DNA from: DATJUF01 sp035524095
Lineage (GTDB): Bacteria; Desulfobacterota; Binatia; Binatales; Binataceae
NCBI GenBank assembly: GCA_035524095.1
Contig: DATKPK010000244.1
Coordinates: 1 to 16,113, forward strand
Reading direction: 5' to 3'
Length of the DNA stretch: 16,113 nucleotides
Shown: positions 8,278 through 15,709 of the stretch, in pieces
Layout: every line of letters starts with the position of its first letter
How positions within the stretch are numbered: the first letter of the stretch is position 1
Program-made: the position numbers and the translations under genes
The notes under the pieces: model-generated
The model's input: the letters and a program-made list of their open reading frames with translations, nothing else
What the model was told of the DNA's origin: nothing
Database searches by the model: none

Positions 8278-9213
8278 ATGAAAATCCTGATAATGGGTGC
8301 GGGTGGCGTCGGCGCCTATTTTGGTGCACGGCTGCAGCAAGCGGGCGGAGAAGTAGTATTTGGGGCGCGCGGCGAGAATCTACGGGCGATGCGCGAGCAT
8401 GGTCTGGAAGTCCAGAGTCACAAAGGCAATTTCAAGCTTATAGTCAGAGCAACAGACAATCCCAAGGAGTTCGCGCCGTATGACCTGGTGCTGTTTGCGG
8501 TGAAATCGTACGACACCGAAGCCAGCGCCAAACAACTTCTCGGTACGCTCACTCCGGACGGGATTCTGATGACGATCCAGAACGGTGTCGAGAATGAAGA
8601 AATCTTGTGCCGCTATTTTCCGCGCGAAGCCGTGATGGGGGGAAATTCGCGAGTCGGCGCGGAGTTGATCGCTCCGGGCAAAGTGATGCATACGGCGCTC
8701 GGTGTAATCGAATTCGGTGAACTAGACGGGCGAATCACACCGCGCGCGGAACGTCTGGCGGAGATATTCAAACGTGCGGGCATCTTCGGTGAATTGACTA
8801 CCGACCTCAAGACGATCCGCTGGTACAAGCTGATGGGCAACAATGGCACGAATCCGGTGTGCGCATTGTCGCTGTCAACGCTTGGCCAGATTCTCGCGGA
8901 TGAGGACGGCCACGAGCTATCGCGCACGCTGATGACCGAAGCGATAACGGTAGGGCAGGCGGAGGGCGCTAAGGTCATTCAAGAGCGGGTCGAGATGCAG
9001 TTACAGATGATCAAGCAGCATCTCGACGCGTTTAAGATCAAACCCTCGACGCTGCAGGATTTGGAGAAGGGCAAACGGCTGGAGCACGATGCGATTTGCG
9101 GGGCGGTCGTGCGGGCGGCGGCGCGCCATAACATTCCGGTGCCGGCGACGAAAGCGGTGTTTGCGCTGCTCAAGATGATTGACGCGCGAATGCAAGAGCG
9201 GAATCGAAACTAG
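8278..9213 (+). CDS. panE: 2-dehydropantoate 2-reductase (ketopantoate reductase family)
   Basis: The family reduces 2-dehydropantoate to pantoate with NADPH, the second step of pantothenate synthesis. The 311 residues hold the N-terminal Rossmann motif GAGGVGAYFGA (7-17), then ARGENL, an AVKSYDT strand (74-80) and QNGVEN (101-106). In the C-terminal helical domain Lys184 (RWYKLMGN) and Glu269 (RLEHDAICG) align with the catalytic Lys and Glu of E. coli PanE, and PSTLQD matches the SSMLQD substrate motif. A strong ribosome site AAGGAGG (8266-8272) precedes the ATG. It is the last gene of the plus-strand operon. Many genomes carry several PanE-like paralogues with other 2-ketoacid substrates, so the exact activity is likely but not certain; the retained active-site residues favour true PanE chemistry. 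Confidence 0.9.
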   Translation: MKILIMGAGGVGAYFGARLQQAGGEVVFGARGENLRAMREHGLEVQSHKGNFKLIVRATDNPKEFAPYDLVLFAVKSYDTEASAKQLLGTLTPDGILMTIQNGVENEEILCRYFPREAVMGGNSRVGAELIAPGKVMHTALGVIEFGELDGRITPRAERLAEIFKRAGIFGELTTDLKTIRWYKLMGNNGTNPVCALSLSTLGQILADEDGHELSRTLMTEAITVGQAEGAKVIQERVEMQLQMIKQHLDAFKIKPSTLQDLEKGKRLEHDAICGAVVRAAARHNIPVPATKAVFALLKMIDARMQERNRN

Positions 9214-9308
9214 AAAGCGCCGATCGTCGAATAGCGATTCGGCGGACGAATAGAGTCTCAAGGCGCCGGTGCGCAGACTCACCTTCGAATGGGTTCGCAA
9301 GCGAAGCC
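9214..9308. terminator. convergent-gene junction with hairpins (possible bidirectional terminator)
   Basis: The ketopantoate reductase (plus) and multicopper oxidase (minus) genes converge here. Arms GAGTCT (9253-9258) and AGACTC (9275-9280) enclose a second GCGC/GCGC stem (9263-9266 and 9271-9274). Another hairpin, GGG-TTCG/CGAA-CCC with one bulged base, lies at about 9291-9309 beside the oxidase stop codon. Neither has a long T tract, so termination is plausible but weakly supported. Confidence 0.35.
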
Positions 9309-11000
9309 CTATCTAGAACTGAGGAGCTTGCCATCTACACATAATTCCAGCGGGACACCGTCGGCGGTGACGAGGTTGGGCACAATCTCTGGAACTACGG
9401 ATTCGGCGGCGGTGGCGACGACTTCGTAGGGGCGCATCATCTCCTTATCCTCGTGTTCGAGGTTGTGGCAGTGCCAGACATAGCGGCCTTTGTAGCCCTC
9501 GAAATGGACAATGATGCGGGTGACAGCTTTGGGCTCGGCGCGGACGGTGTCCTTCCATCCCATCTCGTTCGGATCGGGCGGCATCAAGGGACTGATGTAA
9601 TGAAATTTGCCGGTGTGTATGTAAATGGAAGGCTCGATTGCGCGCCGATCAAGTACCTGGAAACGGACGAGATGGAGATGAATCGGATGGACGTCGTCGG
9701 TGAGATTAACCAGCGTCCAAATCTCAGTCGTATTGATGATCGGCTTCTCGGTAATTGGCTGATGCCAATAAGTGGCGTTCAGCAGCATCAGGATGGCCTC
9801 ACCGGTAGGGCCGTCATATTCGTCGAGCGTCAGCGTGCGGGTGCGAATTGCATTGGACTCGGGGATGCGTGGGACCGGGCGCAGAGTGCGCGGGAGACTG
9901 CTAGGGTCGTGGACTTTGCCGCGGGCGACGCGGAATTGCATCAGCTCGACGGCGGGATCTTTGAGAATGATACGGGCGCCTTCGTGACCGCTGAAATCGA
10001 TAATGAAATCCGCGCGTTCAGCGGAATCGATAATCAGTCTGTCGAGAACCACCGGGGCTGCAAGGAGTCCCTGGTCCGAGCCGATTTGGATCATCGGCAA
10101 GCCATTATCCAGGCGCAGATTGTAGAGCCGGGAGTTGGATCCGTTGAGCATGCGAAAACGATACTTGCGCGGTTCGACTTCAAGATAGGGCTGAATCATG
10201 CCGTTGACGGTCATAAGGTTGCCGAAGAAATCAACGACCCAGGGCGAGCGTGGATCGGGCGACACGGGATAGTACAACTGGCCGTGCGTATCGAGCATGC
10301 GGTCGCAAATGACTAATGGAATTTCATACTTGCCGCGCGGCAGGTTGAGTTCGTCCTCGAAGCGGTCGCGGATGATGAAGAGGCCGAGCAGGCCGGCGTA
10401 AATATTGAGCCGGTTAATGCCCATCGCATGGTCGTGGTACCAGAGCAGGCAGGGATCCTGGTCGTTGGGGTAATAGTAGGTCGCGGATTTACCGGGAGGG
10501 TACCAGTCTTCGGGGTAGCCATCGCTGTCGGGCGGAGTCTTACCGCCGTGCAAATGAACTACGGCGCGCACGTCTGGATTACCGGGTTCGGCGCCGTGAA
10601 GAGTGTAGTCGATTGGAAGGAAGTGGTTATGCGGAAGCCGGTTGACCCATTCGACCAGTAACCCATCGCCGCTACGAGTCTCGAAGGTCGGTCCGGGAAA
10701 CGCGCCACCGTAGCCCCATAGACGGGTGGGCGGAAGGTCGCGATGGAGCTTGCGCGAAAATTCGCGCATCTCGATGCGGTAGTAGGAAACCTTGCGTGAT
10801 GGATCGGAGGGGCTGGGACGAAGGCCGGAGGCGCGGGCGACTGGCGGGATCGGTAACGGATCGGCGAAAGCTGCAAGTTTCGTCGGATCAAGGGCGATCG
10901 GCGTCGGCGAGGTGATTTTAGAGGCGGTGGCAGCACTCGCTATCAGGGCCAGGCTGGTGATGCCGCCGAAGTGCAGAAATTCCCTTCGTGTGATCCTCAA
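9309..11000 (-). CDS. exported multicopper oxidase, CotA/laccase/bilirubin-oxidase type, Tat signal
   Basis: Multicopper oxidases of this type oxidise phenols, bilirubin-like compounds or metals and reduce O2 to water. All four copper motifs are present. In numbering from the longest ORF (TTG 11078) they are HLHG at 175-178, WYHDH 213-217, HPIHLH 464-469 and HCHNLEHEDKEMM 536-548, where Cys537 is the type-1 ligand and Met547 aligns with CotA axial Met502. A twin-arginine motif TRREFLHFGG followed by a hydrophobic stretch and ASA indicates folded export through Tat. The longest ORF would start inside the terminator of the upstream phosphatase gene, so that start is unlikely. I prefer TTG 11000, which leaves RITRREFL as a short n-region; TTG 11045 is another option. 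No strong ribosome site is visible at any of them. The family is certain; the substrate is unknown. Confidence 0.92.
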   Translation of the reverse strand: MRITRREFLHFGGITSLALIASAATASKITSPTPIALDPTKLAAFADPLPIPPVARASGLRPSPSDPSRKVSYYRIEMREFSRKLHRDLPPTRLWGYGGAFPGPTFETRSGDGLLVEWVNRLPHNHFLPIDYTLHGAEPGNPDVRAVVHLHGGKTPPDSDGYPEDWYPPGKSATYYYPNDQDPCLLWYHDHAMGINRLNIYAGLLGLFIIRDRFEDELNLPRGKYEIPLVICDRMLDTHGQLYYPVSPDPRSPWVVDFFGNLMTVNGMIQPYLEVEPRKYRFRMLNGSNSRLYNLRLDNGLPMIQIGSDQGLLAAPVVLDRLIIDSAERADFIIDFSGHEGARIILKDPAVELMQFRVARGKVHDPSSLPRTLRPVPRIPESNAIRTRTLTLDEYDGPTGEAILMLLNATYWHQPITEKPIINTTEIWTLVNLTDDVHPIHLHLVRFQVLDRRAIEPSIYIHTGKFHYISPLMPPDPNEMGWKDTVRAEPKAVTRIIVHFEGYKGRYVWHCHNLEHEDKEMMRPYEVVATAAESVVPEIVPNLVTADGVPLELCVDGKLLSSR

Positions 11001-11075
11001 GATAGCTACTCGATCGAAAGCTGATGGCCGCTTGTGCGGGGACAATGAGTGGTAACAGACGATACCGCCGCGAAC

Positions 11076-11112
11076 CAAACAAAACTGGCATGCGGGGTGC
11101 GCATGCCAGTTT
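11076..11112 (-). terminator. intrinsic terminator of the acid phosphatase/PLC gene
   Basis: A perfect 12-bp inverted repeat (AAACTGGCATGC at 11082-11093; GCATGCCAGTTT at 11101-11112) with a 7-nt loop lies 25 nt after the stop of the minus-strand phosphatase gene. On that strand the stem is followed by TGTTTGG after its own TTT, a T-rich tail. It separates the phosphatase transcript from the multicopper oxidase downstream. Confidence 0.8.
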
Positions 11113-11137
11113 CTAGCGGATCAAACAGCCGTCGGAC

Positions 11138-12808
11138 TTAGAACCCTATCTGCTCGCCCGTGTTGGGGTCGAGAATATATGGAGCCATGTTCGCCTTCGT
11201 GAAGTTGAACATATTCAGTAACGAACCCGACAGAGCGTCGAACGAACCCTGGCCGATGCGCTCGCCGCCGAGCCAGTTGTCTTCGACAAAGTGGATACTC
11301 GAAGTTTGATCGAGCAGCGTGTGATCGACAAAGTTGGGCTTCGCCCAGGGCGAGATGATTGAGATCGGAATACGCGGGCCATAGCCGCATCGGCCTTGCA
11401 CCGGCGTCGTGCCGGAGCTGATACCTGGCAGCGCGTTGGTGCCGGTACCGCAGGCGTCGTCGCCAGTTAGTTCGTCGGCAGTGGTCGCCGATTGATTGAT
11501 GATCGGGCCCATCTGATGGTCATACCAGCCGTCGGAATCGTCGTAATTGATGACGATCGCCGTGTCTTTCCAGAACGGACTCTGTTGGACTGCGTTGATC
11601 ACCGTAACGATGAATTGCTGTTCATCGAGTGGCGACGAGTAACCTGGGTGCGCGTCCTGGCTACCAGTGGCCTTCAGGAAGGAGACCGCCGGCAGATTGT
11701 TGGCCTGAAGGGCGGCGTAGAAGTCGAGGATGTCGTATTGATGATTCGCCTGATCCGACTGGCCGATTGGTGCTGTCGGGCGCAGATGGTTCGGATTCGC
11801 GGTTGAGGCGTAATACTGAAACGGTTCGTGATGAGGAATGTAGTCGGCCTTGGTCACACCCGTAAGCGGCGAGGTGGTGCTGCGCTTGCAACCGGTGGTC
11901 CCGTTGGAGTTGACGATCGAGAGGTTGAAGCCGCCCTCAAACCATCCCCAGGTGATACCGGCAGCGTTAAGCAGGTCGCCAATGTTCGTACCGCCCATCG
12001 CGAGGTTGCTACTTGGACTCGAGCATAGGTCACCCGAAGGGTCGATATCACTGATTAGGGTAGTCCCACCAGCGCCGTCGCTGATTACACTACCATCCTC
12101 GCCGACGCCGCTGATGACTCCGTTGAGCTGACCGGAGATCAGGTTGAGGGCGCCATCAGTCGATGGACCAAAGTTGGTGCCATAGGCGTTGTCGTTAAGG
12201 GCATAGTGCTGGGCGTAGTTCCACAATGCAGTGACGGTGTTGCCATCGTAGTAGCCCATCACAAGGCCGGTGGTATCAACCACCGAAGGCCCGCTCGATG
12301 GCGGGGGTCCAGCCGTACCTGTGGATGACGGAAAAGCGTCCATCAGACCATGATCGAAGGCTAGCTGTTCGGCCGTGTAGTCGTGGTCCTGATCCTGAGT
12401 GAGGTTTTGCGAGCGATCGAGGCGGAACGGATTGGCGTTGCCCGGGTCATTAGCGGCATTCAGGAAATTGGGATTGGCGGTCAACAGCGCGCCATTGAGG
12501 CCGTTGACGTTAGGCGTCCACGGGGACGGGGTGAATGAAGGTTCGCCGGCCGGATTGGTCGCGTTCGGATAAGTGCCGTAGTAGTGATCGAAGGAGATAT
12601 TCTCACCGAAGATCACGATCAGGTGTTTGATTGGGGTGGTAGTTGGGAAAAGGTTGGGGTCGGTGGGATAAGTCGGGTTGTACGGGGGCTTGTGGGGTTT
12701 TTTCCACCCACCGTCGGCACCGGCGAATCCCGCCTGCATCCCAACCAGCCCCAGGGTCACTGAGGCTGCTATTCCCTGACGAAGCAGGAGTTTAAGTCTC
12801 TTGCGCAT
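11138..12808 (-). CDS. secreted acid phosphatase / phospholipase C-like phosphoesterase (PF04185 type)
   Basis: The 556-residue protein starts with a Sec-type signal: MRKRLKLLLRQG, then a hydrophobic stretch ending near AGFAGA (about residue 31). The mature part shows the hallmarks of the AcpA/phospholipase C family. These are IVIFGENISFDHYYGTYP (64-81, Glu69-Asn70), the nucleophile region TNFGPSTDGALNLISG with Ser216, QDAHPGYSS with His387, and YDDSDGWYDH (422-431) with Asp423-Asp424. The end carries RIPISIISPWAKPNFVDHT, also typical. These enzymes cleave phosphate mono- or diesters outside the cytoplasm, often to scavenge phosphate; whether this is a phosphatase or a lipase cannot be told. 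The ribosome site GGGAGGA lies 3 nt before the ATG. It is followed by a strong terminator, preceded by a candidate promoter at 12961-12990, and is probably a single-gene transcript. Confidence 0.92.
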   Translation of the reverse strand: MRKRLKLLLRQGIAASVTLGLVGMQAGFAGADGGWKKPHKPPYNPTYPTDPNLFPTTTPIKHLIVIFGENISFDHYYGTYPNATNPAGEPSFTPSPWTPNVNGLNGALLTANPNFLNAANDPGNANPFRLDRSQNLTQDQDHDYTAEQLAFDHGLMDAFPSSTGTAGPPPSSGPSVVDTTGLVMGYYDGNTVTALWNYAQHYALNDNAYGTNFGPSTDGALNLISGQLNGVISGVGEDGSVISDGAGGTTLISDIDPSGDLCSSPSSNLAMGGTNIGDLLNAAGITWGWFEGGFNLSIVNSNGTTGCKRSTTSPLTGVTKADYIPHHEPFQYYASTANPNHLRPTAPIGQSDQANHQYDILDFYAALQANNLPAVSFLKATGSQDAHPGYSSPLDEQQFIVTVINAVQQSPFWKDTAIVINYDDSDGWYDHQMGPIINQSATTADELTGDDACGTGTNALPGISSGTTPVQGRCGYGPRIPISIISPWAKPNFVDHTLLDQTSSIHFVEDNWLGGERIGQGSFDALSGSLLNMFNFTKANMAPYILDPNTGEQIGF

Positions 12809-12960
12809 AGTTCCTCCCAGAATGAATGAGCGAAAACCGTCAAATCACATCTACGCGACTGTAGACGCGGGGTCAGAGCGTAGGTGACGCGAGTTGCGGC
12901 AGCCTCAACGGAAGGTTAAGTAGTGCTTACGATATGATGAGAATTGCTAGCATACAGTTT

Positions 12961-12990
12961 GTTATGGAAGCGTTACGGGTTTGGTGACAA
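12961..12990 (-). promoter_or_regulatory. candidate sigma70-like promoter for the acid phosphatase/PLC gene
   Basis: On the minus strand TTGTCA (12990-12985, 5 of 6 to TTGACA) is followed after 18 nt by CATAAC (12966-12961, 4 of 6 to TATAAT). This would give a 5' untranslated region of about 145 nt. The -35 element overlaps the left arm of an inverted repeat, which could be an operator. The match is modest. Confidence 0.35.
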
Positions 12991-13016
12991 TTCCAGCTGA
13001 ACCTATCTGAATTGTC
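12986..13016. repeat. inverted repeat GACAATTC-N15-GAATTGTC, possible operator
   Basis: The arms are perfect over 8 bp (12986-12993 and 13009-13016). The left arm lies on the candidate -35 box of the minus-strand phosphoesterase gene. The layout fits a dimeric repressor site or a small hairpin; the binding protein is unknown. Confidence 0.45.
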
Positions 13017-13031
13017 CTCAAGCAAGCGAAG

Positions 13032-13067
13032 CTCGTGAGTGGAAATGATCGATTCTGGACTCACGAG
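13032..13067. repeat. inverted repeat CTCGTGAGT-N18-ACTCACGAG
   Basis: A perfect 9-bp inverted repeat with an 18-nt spacer lies upstream of the acetyltransferase gene, in its possible leader. It could be an operator or an RNA hairpin. No T tract follows, so it is not a typical terminator. Confidence 0.45.
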
Positions 13068-13200
13068 TCCGCCAGACTTCAAATTTTGTTAACAATTCCA
13101 CGACGAGACGATAATCCGGATCAGTGTTCGGCCAATTTGCTAATTGAGCTGGTTTGTTCCATCCTGTTCCGACTTTCTCTACGGACGGGCGTGATTGGCT

Positions 13201-13815
13201 ATGGGGCGATCTGGTTCAGGTATAGCGAGCATGCGCAACGGCGCAGTAGCGGAGGCGCAGTGGCCGGCGCGGACGGTCACGCTGAGCGATGGCCAACTAG
13301 TGGCGCTACGGCTGATGGGCTTGGCGGATCGCGAGAAGATGATCACGTTCGCACGGTCGCTACCGAAAGACGATCAACTGTTCCTGCGGACCGATATCAC
13401 CCAGCCATCGAACGTCGATGAATGGATGCGGCATATCAAGGAAGGGGCCACGGTGACGGTGCTCGCGGAGATCGGTGACAAAGTAGTGGGCTACGCCAGC
13501 GTCCATACCGATCAAGCGCGGTGGACACGAACGATCGGCGAAATCCGGATGCAGGTCGGCCGCCCGTTCCGGGGTTTGGGACTCGGGCGCGTGCTAGCAG
13601 CCGAGATTTTCCGTGCAGGACAGGAACGCGGGTTGCGCAAGATGGCGGCGATGATGACGCCCGATCAAGCCGGTGCGCGGGCGGCATTCGAGAAGCTGGG
13701 TTTTCAGATCGAAGCATTGCTGCAGAGCTGGGTAGTCGACCAGAACGGGCGGCCACGCGACCTGATCATCATGAGTCAGATGCTTGACAGTAGTATGAAG
13801 AATGCTGCCGCGTGA
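13201..13815 (+). CDS. GNAT-family N-acetyltransferase
   Basis: About 204 residues with one GNAT fold. Numbered from TTG 13195, the central strand pair VTVLAEIGDKVVGYASVH (87-104) is followed by GEIRMQV and the acetyl-CoA motif A RGLGLGRVL (126-134). The C-terminal TPDQAGARAAFEKLGFQIE is the usual motif B region, where N/A-x-x-A-x-x-x-F/Y-x-K-x-G-F is conserved. Such enzymes move an acetyl group from acetyl-CoA to an amine on a small molecule, antibiotic or protein; the target cannot be read. The start is uncertain: TTG 13195, ATG 13201 and ATG 13231 are all in frame, and none has a strong ribosome site. The domain proper begins near residue 27, so all are compatible. It probably stands alone or with the hydrolase downstream, 117 bp later. 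Confidence 0.82.
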   Translation: MGRSGSGIASMRNGAVAEAQWPARTVTLSDGQLVALRLMGLADREKMITFARSLPKDDQLFLRTDITQPSNVDEWMRHIKEGATVTVLAEIGDKVVGYASVHTDQARWTRTIGEIRMQVGRPFRGLGLGRVLAAEIFRAGQERGLRKMAAMMTPDQAGARAAFEKLGFQIEALLQSWVVDQNGRPRDLIIMSQMLDSSMKNAAA

Positions 13816-13868
13816 TTGGCGTTCAGGCGTAATAATAACGAAATTCTTGTGGGTAGGATGAGCGGCCT

Positions 13869-13891
13869 TAAGCAAAAATAAGCTTATTTTT
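13869..13891 (+). terminator. AT-rich palindrome / weak terminator between GNAT and hydrolase genes
   Basis: AAAAATAAGCTTATTTTT (13874-13891) is a perfect 18-bp palindrome. Read as RNA, a short stem TAAGC/GCTTA (13869-13873 and 13882-13886) with an 8-nt loop is followed by five T, which resembles a weak intrinsic terminator for the acetyltransferase gene. It could equally be a promoter or operator element of the next gene. Confidence 0.35.
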
Positions 13892-13932
13892 CGGCACGGT
13901 TTGTGGTTATATTTAAGACGGGTGACAAAACC

Positions 13933-14697
13933 GTGAACAATAACCTGTCGTTCATCAATCTGTTACAGGAATTTCGCTCTTTCGGCGAATTCGCGGGGTT
14001 CGCCAACTCAGCCTGGATGTGGCGTCTGGGCGAGCGCGCGGAACGGCCGAAGGCGATTCTGCTAATCCCCGGCTTTTTGGCTGGCGACTCAACGCTTTAT
14101 CCGTTTGCGAATTGGCTGCGATCGCGCGGGCATCGAGTATTTTTCTCAGGAATCATGGCGAATGCGGATTGTCCGCGGCGGGCGGTCGATAGACTGGGAC
14201 GTATCCTTAACGAGCAATATGAGAAGGCCGGTAGCAGGCTGGTAATAATCGGCCACAGCCTCGGCGGCATCTATGCGCGCGAGTTGGCGCGGCGCTTCCC
14301 GGAAAAAGTCGAACAAATAATCCTGCTGGGCTCTCCGATTCATGAGCCACTCGAACATGCGAATCCTTACGTTGTGATGGTAGCGCGGCTGACCCGCCGC
14401 CTGCGTCATCATAGTTCCTGCGACCTCGGGACAATTTGCGGTATTAATGGTGACGCGCCACCGCCTGGCGTACGCGAAACGATTATCTATTCAAAGAACG
14501 ACGGTATCGTTGATTGGCCGAGTTGTATCGAACAAGGGCCGAATGTCGAGGCGGTCGAAGTGAACGGAACGCATGTCGGGTTGCCGTACAACCTGGAAAC
14601 ACTCAACGTGATTAAGGATCGAATCGAGCGAAAGGTGCCGCGCACGGGCATTCTGCGCCAATTCCCGAAGTCGCGAACGGCGCACGCGGCGGTCTAA
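13933..14697 (+). CDS. alpha/beta hydrolase, lipase/PGAP1-like
   Basis: The protein has about 254 residues (264 if started at GTG 13903). In the longer numbering the strand AILLIPGFLAGDSTLYPF (51-68) holds the oxyanion PGF motif. The nucleophile elbow is GHSLGG with Ser119. YSKNDGIVDW (196-205) supplies the acid (Asp200 or Asp204), and NGTHVGLPYN (221-230) supplies His224. HSLGG, the IYARELARRFPEKVEQIILLGSPIH pattern and the short length point to lipase/esterase-like cytoplasmic hydrolases related to the PGAP1/LipA group. There is no clear signal peptide. I prefer GTG 13933 because GGGTGA lies 7 nt upstream; GTG 13903 has no ribosome site. The substrate is unknown. It converges on the SDR gene, with a hairpin between them. 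Confidence 0.83.
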   Translation: MNNNLSFINLLQEFRSFGEFAGFANSAWMWRLGERAERPKAILLIPGFLAGDSTLYPFANWLRSRGHRVFFSGIMANADCPRRAVDRLGRILNEQYEKAGSRLVIIGHSLGGIYARELARRFPEKVEQIILLGSPIHEPLEHANPYVVMVARLTRRLRHHSSCDLGTICGINGDAPPPGVRETIIYSKNDGIVDWPSCIEQGPNVEAVEVNGTHVGLPYNLETLNVIKDRIERKVPRTGILRQFPKSRTAHAAV

Positions 14698-14738
14698 TAA
14701 GAAACACCAGACGAAGTCCTGTAACAAAACTGGTCAGG

Positions 14739-14764
14739 TTTGGACCATCGAACGATGGTCCAAA
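14739..14764. terminator. hairpin at convergent junction (possible bidirectional terminator)
   Basis: A perfect 12-bp inverted repeat TTTGGACCATCG / CGATGGTCCAAA with only AA between the arms lies between the convergent hydrolase (plus) and SDR (minus) genes. The loop must open to four or more bases in RNA. A and T runs flank the arms on both strands, consistent with termination in either direction, though the T tracts are short. Confidence 0.5.
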
Positions 14765-14805
14765 ACCCGACGTCCCATTCTTACATCGCTTAAACAGCGC
14801 TCGGG

Positions 14806-15567
14806 TCAGGCTGCCATAAAGCCGCCGTCGACGGGCATCGGCAGTCCGGTGACGTACGAGGCGCGTTCGGAGCATAACCATGCGACTGCCTCGCCGATCT
14901 CCTCAGGTTCGCCAAGACGTTTGATGGGAGCTGCACCGGCGAATCGCTTTTCCGTTTCGGGACGCTCGTGCGTGATACGGCCCATCATGGGCGTGCGGAT
15001 CGGCCCCGGGCATACGGCGTTGATCCGGATACCGTTGCGTCCATACTCAAGCGCGGCGGCGCGCGTCAGCCCGGCGACGCCATGTTTCGCAGCGACGTAA
15101 GCGGGCATCCCTTTGACACCAGCCAAGCCTGCGCCGGAAGAGGTATTAACGATGGCGCCGGAGCCTTGCTTGAGCATCTGATCGAGTTCCGCCTTCATAC
15201 AGAGGAAAACGCCGGTGAGGTTAATCGCGATGACGCGGTCCCAATTCTCGCGCGTGCAGCGGTCGGTGTTAGCAAAGTCACCTTCGATACCCGCGTTATT
15301 GAACGCACAATCGAGGCGGCCATAGGCGCTGACCGCCTTGGCGACAGCAGCCCTCACGTCCTCCTCTTTGGAAACGTCCGTACGGACAAAGACCGCCTCG
15401 GCGCCGAGGTCCTGGACCAGTTTCAGGGTGTCATTGCCGCCGGCTTCGACCACGTCGGCGAGGACGAGGCGCGCGCCTTCCCTAGCGAAAATTCGTGAGG
15501 TGGCGCGGCCGATGCCTGATCCGGCGCCGGTGATCAGCGCGACTTTGCCATCCAATATTCCAGCCAT
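14806..15567 (-). CDS. classical short-chain dehydrogenase/reductase (SDR)
   Basis: The 253 residues have the standard length and motifs of a classical SDR. The cofactor motif TGAGSGIG is at 13-20 and Asp38 (VLADVV) suggests NAD(H) preference. NNAG is at 90-93, with Asn116 in AINLTGVF, catalytic Ser143/Ser144 in VNTSSGAG, and Tyr157-x3-Lys161 in YVAAK. PGPIRTPM (187-194) is the usual PG motif, and YVTGLPMPVDGGF closes the fold. It oxidises an alcohol or reduces a ketone in the cytoplasm; the pattern resembles the glucose-1-dehydrogenase/3-oxoacyl-reductase-like group, but the substrate cannot be read. A good ribosome site AAGGAGC lies 7 nt before the ATG at 15567. The upstream region holds the parS pair about 160 bp away. 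Confidence 0.93.
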   Translation of the reverse strand: MAGILDGKVALITGAGSGIGRATSRIFAREGARLVLADVVEAGGNDTLKLVQDLGAEAVFVRTDVSKEEDVRAAVAKAVSAYGRLDCAFNNAGIEGDFANTDRCTRENWDRVIAINLTGVFLCMKAELDQMLKQGSGAIVNTSSGAGLAGVKGMPAYVAAKHGVAGLTRAAALEYGRNGIRINAVCPGPIRTPMMGRITHERPETEKRFAGAAPIKRLGEPEEIGEAVAWLCSERASYVTGLPMPVDGGFMAA

Positions 15568-15709
15568 GTCTTTAGCTCCTTAGTGCATGGGTGCGCGCCC
15601 GCGATGAGGCGGATCGCGATCAATGCGGGTTGAATTCACCATTACATAGGCAAGGTCTGGGGCCGCCGACAAGAGGCTGGGCTGATTGGAAAGGGTTGAG
15701 CCGATGGCT

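Larger units (their letters stand above)
12809..13200. promoter_or_regulatory. divergent intergenic region between phosphoesterase and GNAT genes
   Basis: This gap of about 390 bp separates divergently transcribed genes and is visibly more AT-rich than the coding regions. I find no convincing gene; a reading frame from 13035 to 13421 overlaps the acetyltransferase and has no recognisable features. It contains a candidate minus-strand promoter, two inverted repeats, and a 10-bp palindrome TTGTTAACAA (13086-13095). A half-site-like element RACAATTC occurs at 12986-12993, inverted at 13009-13016, and again at 13091-13098. Confidence 0.55.

Noticed and set aside
12900..12990. Pho box upstream of the phosphoesterase gene
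   Set aside because: I looked for CTGTCAT-type direct repeats on the minus strand; only fragments such as CTGTATG appear, without a spaced second copy.
12809..13200. tRNA, small RNA or CRISPR repeat in the intergenic gap
   Set aside because: No cloverleaf, no regularly spaced direct repeats and no conserved RNA family could be recognised by eye.
13035..13421. 128-residue open frame overlapping the acetyltransferase start
   Set aside because: It overlaps the GNAT gene in another frame, has no motif, and its first part lies in the AT-richer regulatory gap.
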